Assembly: GCF_014679505.1 (NCBI RefSeq)
Contig: NZ_CP061474.1
Coordinates: forward strand, 650,001-714,000
Source: Geobacillus sp. 46C-IIa
GTDB taxonomy: Bacteria; Bacillota; Bacilli; Bacillales; Anoxybacillaceae
Length of the DNA stretch: 64,000 bases
Direction: 5' to 3'
Shown one piece after another: positions 9,301 to 18,654 of the stretch (positions are counted from its first letter, which is position 1; every line of letters begins with the position of its first letter). The notes beneath the pieces were generated by a model. That model ran no database searches. It saw only the letters and a list, made by a program, of their open reading frames with translations, and was not told the origin of the DNA. The position numbers and the translations under genes were made by a program.

Positions 9301-9534
9301 ATCATCTCGGCCGCCGTCATTTTAGGCGGAACGTTTGCCGCGATGTATCCGTCCGGGGTCTTGTCACTTTTACAAATTGCGACGATTGTGCTGACAGGGC
9401 TTTTGCTTTACGCGCTAGTCGTCCTGCCGCTGTTCGTCCCGGTCATGGTCCGCACGTTCGGCCGCGCGAACTGGTGGCCGTTTGGGCAACCGACGGGTGA
9501 GACAGCCGGATTGGAACAACAAAAAATCAGTTAA
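6370..9534 (+). CDS. MMPL/RND-type exporter with coiled-coil extracytoplasmic domain
   Basis: A 1054-residue membrane transporter resembling B. subtilis YdgH. An N-terminal helix and external loop are followed by a cluster of helices with GIGTDYCILLLSRFKEEL. Residues of about 470-790 form a large external domain, and a second helix cluster carries ALGIDYSIFLMDRFNEYRG. The two G-D-Y motifs are the proton-relay signature of the MMPL family. The external domain is built of repeated short units of the type L-x-x-G-L-x-Q-(hydrophobic)-x-x-G, rich in Ala, Gln and Gly. Such repeats also occur in YhgE/Pip-like proteins and suggest a long helical stalk. Translationally coupled to the MarR gene. Likely exports a lipid or hydrophobic toxin; the substrate is unknown. 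Confidence 0.9.
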   Translation: MRAIIKGKWFVLVTWIITAAVLVVTAPNMGALVREKGQLSVPDGYSSSMAAQLIKEANEQKNKENERSAVLVFYQKDGLTAEDKQEIERAVNALEKEKSDLHITNIVSPFANPELEKELLSKDNTTMLVSISIDPAGRTAKQLTDALYEAVDGVKVEHYFTGGWMIDEDVVTSSLEGVKKTEGITIVFILLVLLAVFRSPVAPLIPLVAVGATYAVSQSIVAFLVDNVNFPLSTFTQIFLVAVLFGIGTDYCILLLSRFKEELAKLGDRTEAIVVTYRTAGKTVLASGLAVMIGFAAIGLSTFKLYQSAAAVAVGVAVLLVALVTLVPFFMAALGEKLFWPVRGKLEHGQSRLWLAAGRFAFARPLLALAIVAAVTVPVLVTYDGKLSFDSMEEIGDHYRSVKAFDIIADHFNPGDAMPTQIVVKGKQPLDSEEGLALIEKISREVEKVDGVASVRSATRPTGEPIEQLLVTEQAKQLKDGLGAGKDGIEKIGAGLETASNKLSASAPQLKQASSGIGQLVSGTEQLKNGIVKLQNGLSQIEQGVRQGAMGAGELKKGLATLRDNAKKLQDGATQLLSGYKQAEQGLAALSSQYKQVETGLKAVADQLAAVQMMLAQVEQSHPELGQDAQYQRAKMTVAALSDQVKQMAAGLAQLNGALDQTRTGLAKANESFAQLTAGQAAVNGGLDKVIVGLDELAVGLTKAADGQQQAIDQLPQFTAGLEQVNGGQRQLLEHFSALGGQLSQLVNGLDQSASGLRQVANGLGTAEVYLADLSSAPVKEMAGWHMPKAALESKEFAQAKDAYMSKDRRIVTFDVILDENPYSISALGRIDDIRAAAERAVKGTKWEGATIAVGGVTSVYADLRAISNADYRHTVVLMLIGIAIVLAVLLRSLIMPLYLMLSLVLTYYTSMAVTELIFVNDLGYAGLNWAVSFFAFVLLMALGIDYSIFLMDRFNEYRGRPVKEAMLSAMGHMGTVIISAAVILGGTFAAMYPSGVLSLLQIATIVLTGLLLYALVVLPLFVPVMVRTFGRANWWPFGQPTGETAGLEQQKIS

Positions 9535-9540
9535 GAAGAC

Positions 9541-9585
9541 AGGCCAACGAGGATGTCCCAAAAGGATCGGGACATCCTCCGGCCT
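9541..9585 (+). terminator. Strong hairpin after the exporter gene, no T tract
   Basis: An 11-bp perfect stem (GAGGATGTCCC at 9549-9559 with GGGACATCCTC at 9569-9579) is extended by AGGCC/GGCCT outside. It starts 6 bases after the exporter stop. There is no run of T after it, so it may be a transcript-stabilising or weak terminating structure. Confidence 0.5.
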
Positions 9586-9804
9586 CAAAGCGTACGCGTA
9601 GGTGGGAGAGCGTTCAAAAGCCGGAAGAGGCAAAGTCGTTCAAAGAGAGAGTGAAAGAAGACGTGGAGGAATGACGTTTTCGTTTCCTCCACTGATTTTG
9701 ATCAAGAGCGATTCGATTTCACAAGCATATTTTTTCCGTTTTTGCCCAATGTAAAGTATGATGAGTGGTAGAGAACATTCTAGAACCTAGGGAGGAATGC
9801 GGGC

Positions 9805-10470
9805 ATGACGAAACGGGTGCTTATGGTGGTGACGAATCATACGACGATCACCGACGACCACAAAACCGGGCTTTGGCTTGAAGAGTTTGCCGTGCCGTAC
9901 TTGGTGTTTCAAGAAAAAGGGTATGACGTGAAAGTGGCAAGCATCAAAGGCGGCGATGTGCCGTTGGATCCGCGCAGCATCAATGAAAAAGACCCGTCTT
10001 GGGCCGAGGCGGAAGCGGCGCTGCAAAACACGGCGCGCTTAAGCAAAGACGATGCGAACGGGTTTGACGCCATTTTTCTCCCCGGGGGACACGGGACGAT
10101 GTTTGATTTCCCGGACAACGAAACGCTGCAATACGTCTTGCAGCAGTTCGCCGAAGACGGGCGCATCATTGCCGCTGTCTGCCATGGGCCGTCAGGGCTG
10201 GTGAACGCGACATACAAAGACGGGACACCGATCGTGAAAGGAAAAACGGTCACATCGTTTACGGATGAAGAAGAACGTGAAGTCGAGTTGGATGTGCATA
10301 TGCCGTTTTTGCTTGAATCGACCTTGCGTCTGCGCGGGGCGAATTTCGTCCGCGGCGAGAAATGGACGGATTTTTCGGTGCGCGACGGCAACTTGATCAC
10401 CGGGCAAAACCCGCAATCGAGCCGGAGCACGGCGGAAAAAGTTGTCGCGGCGCTCGAGGAACAAGCATGA
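9805..10470 (+). CDS. DJ-1/PfpI family protein (Hsp31-like glyoxalase III or deglycase type)
   Basis: A 221-residue cytoplasmic protein of the DJ-1/PfpI superfamily. The nucleophile elbow is AAVCHGPSGL with Cys126 and adjacent His127. An acidic residue in LWLEEFAVPY (Glu26 or Glu27) fits the usual Glu-Cys pair, and FLPGGHGTMFDFPDN forms the oxyanion-side loop. Members of this Hsp31-like branch have been reported to detoxify methylglyoxal without cofactor or to act as holding chaperones; B. subtilis general stress protein 18 is similar. The ATG follows a GGGAGG site. Monocistronic: hairpins lie on both sides. The neighbourhood of aldo/keto reductases fits an aldehyde-stress role, but that is inference. 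Confidence 0.85.
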   Translation: MTKRVLMVVTNHTTITDDHKTGLWLEEFAVPYLVFQEKGYDVKVASIKGGDVPLDPRSINEKDPSWAEAEAALQNTARLSKDDANGFDAIFLPGGHGTMFDFPDNETLQYVLQQFAEDGRIIAAVCHGPSGLVNATYKDGTPIVKGKTVTSFTDEEEREVELDVHMPFLLESTLRLRGANFVRGEKWTDFSVRDGNLITGQNPQSSRSTAEKVVAALEEQA

Positions 10471-10531
10471 GGGAGCGATTGACAGACAGTTGGAGAGACA
10501 TGGGCGGAATGTACAGCCGCTCGTCCATGAC

Positions 10532-10569
10532 AAGACGCGTCCAAGCAGCGGGGCGCGTCTTATTTTTTT
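10532..10569 (+). terminator. Rho-independent terminator of the DJ-1/PfpI gene
   Basis: The stem AAGACGCGTCC pairs with GGGGCGCGTCTT around a short loop, followed by ATTTTTTT. It lies directly against the left end of the TnpB element. Confidence 0.85.
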
Positions 10570-10574
10570 ACAGA

Positions 10575-11907
10575 CCCGCGAGCGAGAAAGCCCACTTCTT
10601 TAGGGGTGGGATGAAAGCGAGCCGTTTTCTGAATATTGAATGATTCTGAAAAAAATGGTATCCTGTCATCGCTAGAAGGAGGTGAATCCATGCCGCCGAT
10701 CACACTAAGGCTGGAGCTGCACAACCCAACGAACGTCAAACAAGACATGTACGAACGGATGACAGAAGTGAATACAGCGTTTGCGAATTGGCTGTTGGAT
10801 CATCCTAAGCTGAATCAAGCGACGAGCAAAATTTTTAAAGAGTTCTCGTCGCAGCGGTTTCCTTCTGCCGTCGTGAATCAGACGATTCGAGAAGTAAAGT
10901 CCCAAAAGAAAAAACAAAAGGCAAAGAAGTTTCGAACATTATGGTGTTGCTTTAACAATCAAAACGTGAAGGTGGAAAAGAAAGGAGCGTTCTACACGGT
11001 TTCCTTCCCCACACTGGAGAAGCGAATCGGCGTGCCGGTCGTCACGCGCCCCTATCAAGAAGCATGGCTGAATCGGCTGATCAATGGAACCGCCAAACAA
11101 GGGGCCGCCAAGCTCTACAAAAAGAGAAAGAAATGGTGCTTGGCGATCGCGATCACCTTTGAAGTGAAGCCGCGACACGAAACAAAGGTGATGGGGGTTG
11201 ACCTTGGGCTTCGCTATATCGCCGTGGCCAGCGTGGGAACGAAATCGTTGTTTTTCAAGGGCAGCCAATGCGCTTTTGTGCGCCGACGATATGCGGCTTT
11301 GCGGCGAACGTTGGGCAAAGCCAAGAAGCTCCATATGATTCGCAAAATCGGCCGTAAAGAGTCCCGCTGGATGAAGGATCGAAACCATAAAATCAGCCGT
11401 CAAATCGTCCGTTTTGCCCTCGCCAACGGTGTTGGCGTGATTCGGATGGAAGAGTTGACAGGGATTCGAAAGCGGGCAGCATCGGCCAAAGAAGCGGGAC
11501 GAAGTCTTCATTCCTGGTCGTTTCATCAACTGCAAACGATGATTGCCTATAAAGCGGAGATGGCAGGGATTCGGGTCGAGTGGGTGAAGCCGACCTATAC
11601 AAGCCAAACATGCCGATGCGGGCATCGAGAGAAAGCGAACCGAAACGGCATCCGCTTCCGATGCCAAAAGTGCGGATACACTCTCCATGCTGACTTGAAT
11701 GGCGCGATCAACATCGCCAAAGCGATTTCGGGTTTGAGCGCCTAACCTAGTGCACTGGTCACAGGTGCGCCGCCCATCGGGGTACATCCTAACCCGATGG
11801 GACGGGGTGATGACACACCCCTGAACTTGGGCGTTGTCCGAACCAGAAATGGAGGAGGGCGTTAACGACCCAAGAATCCCACGCCCTTTAGGCGTGTGGA
11901 GTGTCAA
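10575..11907 (+). mobile_element. IS200/IS605-type element carrying only tnpB (IS1341-like)
   Basis: The left end carries a small hairpin, CCCAC at 10591-10595 with GTGGG at 10606-10610, around a TTCTTTAGG loop. The right end carries a matching hairpin CACGCC-CTTTA-GGCGTG followed by GTGTCAA at 11901-11907, the usual IS605-group terminus. The only gene is tnpB; there is no tnpA transposase in the element or elsewhere in the window. The exact left cleavage point is uncertain by several bases because the target-adjacent motif was not determined. Confidence 0.75.
10690..11745 (+). CDS. tnpB: RNA-guided nuclease TnpB, solo
   Basis: A 351-residue RuvC-type nuclease of the IS605 OrfB group, the ancestor-like relative of Cas12. 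The three RuvC acidic residues are present: Asp171 in VMGVDLGLRYIAV, Glu254 in VIRMEELTGI, and Asp335 in HADLNGAINIAKA. The zinc ribbon between the last two is intact, with the Cys pairs of CRCGH and CQKCG. The N-terminal region has the usual wedge-like start and basic linker (SQKKKQKAKKFR). The start follows an excellent site, AAGGAGGTG. Family knowledge: TnpB cuts DNA next to a short motif, guided by RNA made from the element's right end, and so favours retention of the element. All catalytic features look intact, so it is probably active. Confidence 0.95.
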   Translation: MPPITLRLELHNPTNVKQDMYERMTEVNTAFANWLLDHPKLNQATSKIFKEFSSQRFPSAVVNQTIREVKSQKKKQKAKKFRTLWCCFNNQNVKVEKKGAFYTVSFPTLEKRIGVPVVTRPYQEAWLNRLINGTAKQGAAKLYKKRKKWCLAIAITFEVKPRHETKVMGVDLGLRYIAVASVGTKSLFFKGSQCAFVRRRYAALRRTLGKAKKLHMIRKIGRKESRWMKDRNHKISRQIVRFALANGVGVIRMEELTGIRKRAASAKEAGRSLHSWSFHQLQTMIAYKAEMAGIRVEWVKPTYTSQTCRCGHREKANRNGIRFRCQKCGYTLHADLNGAINIAKAISGLSA

Positions 11908-11923
11908 AAATTCCGTATCCGTG
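11746..11923 (+). ncRNA. Putative omega RNA (reRNA) with guide
   Basis: After the tnpB stop the DNA has no gene but strong structure: CCCATCGGG with CCCGATGGG (11773-11801), GGGGTG with CACCCC, and the right-end hairpin ending in GTGTCAA at 11907. This is the layout of TnpB guide RNAs, whose scaffold overlaps the tnpB 3' end and right end. The guide is the flanking sequence; the first 16 bases would be AAATTCCGTATCCGTG. The 5' limit of the RNA is not determinable by eye and may lie inside tnpB. Confidence 0.7.
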
Positions 11924-12034
11924 TTCATTAATCAACAAATTGTTCCACTTTAACTATTTATTGGAAGATGGACTTTGTTATCATAATAAACAGGAATGTG
12001 GGCGGAGCTTTTCAAAATCTTTGAGTCGCGCAAG

Positions 12035-12061
12035 GAGAGGCCTGAGAACAACCGGCCTCTC
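12035..12061 (-). terminator. Hairpin between the TnpB element and araC, possible terminator
   Basis: An 8-bp perfect stem, GAGAGGCC with GGCCTCTC, lies just past the araC stop. There is no clear T run on the minus-strand side, whereas CTTTC follows on the plus strand, so its direction is uncertain. Confidence 0.4.
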
Positions 12062-12067
12062 TTTCAT

Positions 12068-12982
12068 CTAAGCATTGGCTCTGTCTCCATATTCGGCCCG
12101 CAAACGTTTCGCATCTTCTTTCGGCGGTCGTCCGAATAGGCGGGCATATTCGCGGCTGAACTGTGACGGGCTTTCATAGCCGACTTGAAAGGCGACATCA
12201 GCGGCATCGATCAACTCCGTTAACAAGAGCCGCCGGGCTTCCTGAAGCCGCAGCTGTTTTTGAAACTGAATCGGGCTCATCCCTGTCACCTCTTTAAAAT
12301 GACGATGGAGCGATGCTGTACTCATATGAGATAAATCAGCCAACTCTTCGATGCGGATCGGTTGATGATAGTGTTCTTTAATATATTCGATGACATGATG
12401 AATTTGGCGGGCATGGCTGTTTTGGATGGCCATTTGTTTGAGAACGTCGCCATACGGCCCTTGCAACACACGGTACAAAATTTCTTTCTGATACATCGGC
12501 GCTAAAACGTCGATATCGTTTGGAGCGTCAAGCAAGCGGATGAGCCTAGTGACGGCATCAAGCAAATCAGGTTCAATTTGGCTGACAAACATTGCTCGCT
12601 TTGGCTTTTTCAACGGACGAATGTGGCTTTCGGCGTGCTGTAGCAGATCGATGATTTGCTGAAGCTCCATTTCCAGCCGCAAGGCTAAATACGGCGTCTG
12701 TTCGCTTGCTTCGACCACTTGGGAAATAACCGGCAAATCGACAGAGGCGACAAGATAGTGGGTCGGATTGTACGTAAACCGTTCCCCTGCCAGCCAGACA
12801 TCTTTTCTGCCTTGCACGATTAGGCAAAATGCCGGGCGTTGGACGCCATGCTTCGGTGTTGTCGGATGCGATTCGCGAAACAGAAGGAGCGATGGGATCT
12901 TGGTTTCGTAAACGCCGTCTTTTCCTGTATGGCGCTCGATGAACGCCGCCAATTCATGTTGCTGTTCGATGATTGATTTCAA
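12068..12982 (-). CDS. AraC family transcriptional regulator (AraC_N type)
   Basis: A 304-residue regulator. The N-terminal half is an AraC_N ligand-sensing domain (RPAFCLIVQGRKDVWLAGE, then YLVASVDLPVISQV). The C-terminal 100 residues hold two helix-turn-helix units (IEELADLSHMSTASLHRHFK and DAADVAFQVGYESPSQFSRE). It starts with TTG at 12982 after AAGGGGGAGA. It is divergent from two aldo/keto reductase genes, with about 220 bases between starts and two direct repeats of 12 bases spaced 21 bp. E. coli YqhC, also AraC_N type, activates aldehyde reductase genes including the aldo/keto reductase dkgA. By analogy this protein probably activates the downstream reductases in response to aldehydes; that is inference. 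Confidence 0.88.
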   Translation of the reverse strand: MKSIIEQQHELAAFIERHTGKDGVYETKIPSLLLFRESHPTTPKHGVQRPAFCLIVQGRKDVWLAGERFTYNPTHYLVASVDLPVISQVVEASEQTPYLALRLEMELQQIIDLLQHAESHIRPLKKPKRAMFVSQIEPDLLDAVTRLIRLLDAPNDIDVLAPMYQKEILYRVLQGPYGDVLKQMAIQNSHARQIHHVIEYIKEHYHQPIRIEELADLSHMSTASLHRHFKEVTGMSPIQFQKQLRLQEARRLLLTELIDAADVAFQVGYESPSQFSREYARLFGRPPKEDAKRLRAEYGDRANA

Positions 12983-13042
12983 TCGTTTCTCCCCCTTCCA
13001 CTACCACTATTTTACTCAACTTTCTTCTGCGGCTGAAAGAGG

Positions 13043-13075
13043 TTTGAGAGAATTAGGCAATCATTTGCGAGAATT
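13043..13075 (+). promoter_or_regulatory. Direct repeat, likely AraC regulator binding site
   Basis: TTTGAGAGAATT at 13043-13054 and TTTGCGAGAATT at 13064-13075 differ at one base and are exactly 21 bp apart, two helical turns. This is the spacing typical for an AraC-family dimer on direct repeats. It lies in the divergent region between the araC gene and the first aldo/keto reductase. Confidence 0.6.
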
Positions 13076-13079
13076 GTGA

Positions 13080-15070
<1,991 letters not shown>

Positions 15071-15583
15071 CGCCGGGAGGCAACGGTTGCTTCTTTGACT
15101 GCTGGATAGAAGTTGTCTATTTGTCGATCCGCTTTTTTACTGCGGTAAAAGTCAATGTTCGCCCCAACGATGGTGCACATTTTCAAACGTTCTGTTCATG
15201 AATGGGGATATCGGGCTCATTTAGCCATTGGGGTTTCCATGTTTTGACGTATAATGATAGGCAAATATCTTTTTGAGTCAAAGCGAAACGAGAAGTCTGC
15301 TTGGAATGTTTTACTAAAAAGAGGAATGGTCGTTGGAACGGCTATGGACGAAATCGTTTCTTCCCATTGAGGCGGCGACCGATGTTGACATCGGATTTGG
15401 AACGATTTGTTTGGATGAATTTCCACGCACATCGGCTACTCGGCTGTGTTTCGATGCAGTGCTTTGGTTGTTGTCGTTTCTTCTGCCGTGTTCATAGTGT
15501 TTTGAAAACGAATGACAGCGAACGATCGCTGCCGATCGCAAACGGTGTAGAGTGAAAGAAAGGGGAAGAAGGGGGGGAACGAT
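15071..15583 (+). other. Intergenic region between two reductase genes
   Basis: About 510 bases with no recognised gene. A frame of about 55 codons from a TTG near 15333, preceded by AGAGG, translates as LERLWTKSFLPIEAATDVDI and ends near 15497. It matches nothing I know and may be a gene remnant. A TATAAT at 15250 could be a promoter -10 for the broken reductase downstream, but no good -35 accompanies it. Confidence 0.4.
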
Positions 15584-16563
15584 ATGGAATATGTGAAACT
15601 TGGGAAAACTGGTTTGGACGTGTCTCGCATTTGCCTTGGCTGCATGAGCTTCGGCGTCGCCGATCGATGGATTCACCCGTGGGTGCTAGATGAGTAGAAA
15701 AGCCGTCCGATCATCAAAAAAGCTCTTGAGTTGGGATTCACTTTTTTGATACGGCCAATGTGTATTCTGACGGAACGAGCGAGGAAATGATCGGGCGCAT
15801 TTTAAAAGAGTACGCTAATCGTGATGAAATCGTCATCGCCACGAAAGTGTATTTCTCTGTGCACGAAGGACCCAATCAGAAAGGGCTGTCCCGAAAAGCC
15901 ATCATGAGCGAGATTGACAAAAGTTTGAAACGTTTAGGCACCGATTATGTCGATTTGTACCAAATCCACCGATGGGACTATGATACGCCGATCGAGGAAA
16001 CGATGGAAGCGCTGCATGATGTGGTGAAAGCGGGAAAAGCGCGGTACATCGGCGCCTCTTCGATGTACGCCTGGCAGTTTTTAAAAGCCAACCACACAGC
16101 AGAAAAACACGGGTGGACGAAATTTGTGTCGATGCAAAATCATTACAACCTCATTTATCGTGAGGAAGAGCGGGAAATGCTGCCACTTTGTCAAGAGGAA
16201 AACATTGCCGTGATTCCATACAGCCCGCTGGCGTCAGGAAGACTGACGCGCGAAGCGTCAGAAATAACGCATCGTTCCGAAACTGACCAAGTTCAACGAT
16301 CGAAATACGATGCCACGGCCGAAGCAGATCGAGTGATCATCGAACGGGTCGCTGAGCTTGCCAAAAAGCATGGCGTGAAGCGCGCACAAATCGCGCTTGC
16401 CTGGCTGCTGCATAAAGAACCGGTCACCGCGCCGATCGTCGGGGCGACGAAGCTGTCCCATCTCGAAGAGGCAGTCGGTGCGCTATCACTTTCATTAGTG
16501 CCGGAAGAAATCGCTTATTTAGAAGAACCGTATGTGCCGCATCCCGTCGTTGGTCATCGCTAA
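15584..16563 (+). pseudogene. Aldo/keto reductase, broken by stop codon and frameshift
   Basis: The gene starts well (ATG at 15584 after an AAGGGGGGG-type site; MEYVKLGKTGLDVSRICLGC) and resembles the AKR family with a WVLDE motif. A TAG at 15695-15697 interrupts it after 37 codons, where the family would usually have Glu or Gln. In the T run at 15742-15747 (six T) one base is missing: seven T would restore GFTFFDTANVYSDG. The rest, to 16563, is intact and includes the lysine region IATKVYFS, YQIHRWDYD and IVGATKLSHLEEAVGA. An internal GTG at 15760 could not give an active enzyme because the first barrel strands and catalytic Asp are upstream. Two lesions argue for true decay, though a sequencing error in the T run is possible. 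Confidence 0.85.
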
Positions 16564-16572
16564 CCTAGAGAA

Positions 16573-16625
16573 AAAGGCTGTCCGAAAAGCCCGGCTCGCC
16601 GGATTGGATGGGACAGCCTTTTGGT
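16573..16625 (+). terminator. Terminator after the broken reductase
   Basis: The 11-bp stem AAAGGCTGTCC / GGACAGCCTTT encloses a long loop with its own GCCCGGCTCGCCGG structure and is followed by TTGG. Distal T content is modest. Confidence 0.65.
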
Positions 16626-16751
16626 TGTTTGCCGTTCTTTCACAACATCCCAACATGCCGCGGCGATGAAAGCGGCGTTGTTCAGCCACGGCGGGCCGGC
16701 CCTTGTAGCGAAGCCGACGCTAACGTTTCCCATGGACGCGGATCGAAACGA

Positions 16752-17693
16752 TTACCGGCGCTTGGCGATCGACAAGGCTTTTTTCGTGTTAGCGAAATGA
16801 AGCTTGGCGCACGTCGCAAGCACCTTCTCCCCTCGCTCGTGGATGATTCGGGCGGCGGCTTCATCGACGACAGCACCGGCGCCTTTCGGGAGCGGGAAGC
16901 CGATGGTGCGGGATAATCGCTCCATCTCTTCTAAAAACACATAGCGGGCGATGATCGAAGCCGCGGCCACTGCCACGTGCACGCTTTCTGCTTTCGGCAG
17001 GCAATGCACCCGCTCGCTGACGATGCGGTTTTCCCCAGCAAGGTAGCGGAAATACGGGTCGCGTTCTAAAAATTGGTCGATGATGATCGCTTCCGGTTCG
17101 ATCGGCGCGATGGCGTCAACAAGTTTCGCGAGCGTCTGGTTATGAAGCAGCGCCTTCATTTTCGTCTGCGGCATGCCGCTTTGCTGCCAGCGGTTGTATT
17201 TGGGGTTGTCAAGCGTGTTGACCGCATGCGGCACGGTTTCCATGATGGCTGGTGCGATCCGCGTGATCGCCTCGTCGCTAAGCAGCTTCGAATCTTTCAC
17301 ACCAAGCGCCATAATCCGCTCTAGGTGGGCGCGGTCGACGTAGGCGGCGGCGACGACGATTGGGCCGAAATAGTCTCCGGTGCCGACTTCATCGGAGCCG
17401 ATGGCGGAAAGATTGCCGAGTTTTTGTTCCGACAGGGCGGCTGCTTTGACGCGGTTCTCGTTCTCCGGCTTGTTTTTCGGTGCCACATGATTCTCCATCC
17501 ATTTCCTCGCTTCTTGCTCCGCCGCTTTCCCCTGAAACAGCACTTTCCCCGAGCGGTAGGCGGTAATCGTGACATCCGGGCGCTTGACGGCAAACAACGC
17601 TCCAGGCGGAAGCCGGTCGATGAAAGCGTCTCTGTAGTGGGCGCGCAAGGCGTCAAGCAGCTGTTGGTCGGCTCGAATCACATAGTTTGACAA
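16752..17693 (-). CDS. rnhC: Ribonuclease HIII
   Basis: Removes RNA from RNA-DNA hybrids in the cytoplasm. The 313-residue protein has the N-terminal TBP-like domain typical of HIII (about residues 1-70) and then the RNase H core with IGSDEVGTGDYFGPIVVAAA, where the Asp-Glu pair is the first part of the DEDE metal site. Further acidic residues lie in LGVKDSKLL and IIIDQFL. It starts with TTG at 17693 after an AGGAGAG site. It is transcribed away from zapA, as the conserved neighbourhood predicts. It marks the return to core gene order after the accessory block behind pheT. Confidence 0.95.
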   Translation of the reverse strand: MSNYVIRADQQLLDALRAHYRDAFIDRLPPGALFAVKRPDVTITAYRSGKVLFQGKAAEQEARKWMENHVAPKNKPENENRVKAAALSEQKLGNLSAIGSDEVGTGDYFGPIVVAAAYVDRAHLERIMALGVKDSKLLSDEAITRIAPAIMETVPHAVNTLDNPKYNRWQQSGMPQTKMKALLHNQTLAKLVDAIAPIEPEAIIIDQFLERDPYFRYLAGENRIVSERVHCLPKAESVHVAVAAASIIARYVFLEEMERLSRTIGFPLPKGAGAVVDEAAARIIHERGEKVLATCAKLHFANTKKALSIAKRR

Positions 17694-17804
17694 TGTTCGC
17701 TCTCTCCTTTATCCTCTTCTGGATCCCTTTGTGTCGCATCTTTCCATTATACCAGCGTTCGTGATATGATAAACAGTAGGATTTGGCGAAATGGGGGAGA
17801 AAGC

Positions 17805-18080
17805 TTGACAAAACAGCCAAAAACGCGGGTGAGCGTCCGCATCTACGGTCAAGACTATACGATCGTCGGCACGGAAAGCCCGGCCCATATCCGGCTCGTG
17901 GCGGCGTTCGTTGACGATAAAATGCACGAGTTCAGCGAAAGAAACCCGATGCTTGATGTACCGAGGCTGGCCGTGTTGACGGCCGTCAATATCGCCAACG
18001 AATATTTAAAGCTGAAGCAAGAGTACGATCGGCTTGCGGCTAAGCTGAAAGAGGAAAAGGATGGGGAAGACGATGATTGA
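17805..18080 (+). CDS. zapA: Cell division protein ZapA
   Basis: A 91-residue protein that binds FtsZ filaments and promotes Z-ring formation. The N-terminal globular part reads TRVSVRIYGQDYTIVGTESP, followed by AHIRLVAAFVDDKMHE and a C-terminal coiled coil (KLKQEYDRLAAKLKEEK), the normal Bacillus layout (YshA). I use the TTG at 17805 after GGGGGAGA; an ATG at 17766 in frame is too far upstream and lacks a site. The acidic tail overlaps the start of the cvpA gene by eight bases. Confidence 0.93.
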   Translation: MTKQPKTRVSVRIYGQDYTIVGTESPAHIRLVAAFVDDKMHEFSERNPMLDVPRLAVLTAVNIANEYLKLKQEYDRLAAKLKEEKDGEDDD

Positions 18081-18612
18081 TGTCGTGCTTTTATTTGTCC
18101 TGCTGTTAGGCGCGATGATCGGACTGAAGCGCGGTTTTATTCTCCAATTTATCCATATGGCCGGGTTTCTCATCGCCTTTTTTGTCGCTTATAAGTACTA
18201 TGAGCGGTTTGTGCCGACGCTGCGCCTTTGGATTCCGTATCCGACGTTCGGCGATCCGGAGACGGTGAAGCTGTTGTTTCAGAGCACGCATTTAGATGAC
18301 GCGTATTACCGCGCGATTTCGTTCGCCCTTTTGTTTTTTGTTGTGAAAATCGTGCTCCAGATCATCGGTTCCATGTTGGATTTTGTCGCCCAGCTGCCGC
18401 TGCTGCGCAGCGTCAACCGCTTGGCGGGGGCGGCGCTCGGATTTGCGGAAGTGTATTTGCTTGTCTTTTTGCTTTTGTATATCGGTGCGCTCGTGCCCAT
18501 TGACAGCGTTCAAGAGCAGCTGCAGCGTTCGCTCATGGCAACCGTGATTGTGAAACATACGCCGGTGTTGTCGGAGATGCTTGACAACTGGTGGATTCAT
18601 GGCCGCGTCTAA
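18073..18612 (+). CDS. CvpA family membrane protein (YshB)
   Basis: A 179-residue protein with about four membrane helices, of the colicin V production family. It starts MIDVVLLFVLLLGAMIGLKRGFI, which lines up with B. subtilis YshB. The ATG at 18061 is an alternative four codons earlier. It overlaps the end of zapA and precedes polX, as in other bacilli. The function of this family in Gram-positive bacteria is not established; roles in envelope integrity have been proposed for the Proteobacterial relatives. Confidence 0.88.
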   Translation: MIDVVLLFVLLLGAMIGLKRGFILQFIHMAGFLIAFFVAYKYYERFVPTLRLWIPYPTFGDPETVKLLFQSTHLDDAYYRAISFALLFFVVKIVLQIIGSMLDFVAQLPLLRSVNRLAGAALGFAEVYLLVFLLLYIGALVPIDSVQEQLQRSLMATVIVKHTPVLSEMLDNWWIHGRV

Positions 18613-18654
18613 CCGAGCGCGGCCGCGGTGGTTTGGGAAAGGAAGGGGACGAGA

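Noticed and set aside
9738..9762. Sigma-B-like promoter before the DJ-1/PfpI gene
   Set aside because: A GTTT and a GTAT can be found, but the spacing is short and the -10 lacks GG, so it is not reported as a feature.
10690..11745. Possible Cas12-type CRISPR effector
   Set aside because: No repeats or cas1/cas2 nearby; size, zinc ribbon and IS605-type ends fit TnpB.
10939..11928. Minus-strand frame opposite tnpB
   Set aside because: Covers tnpB and the omega RNA region; no start signal and no known protein. The RNA structure on the plus strand explains the region better.
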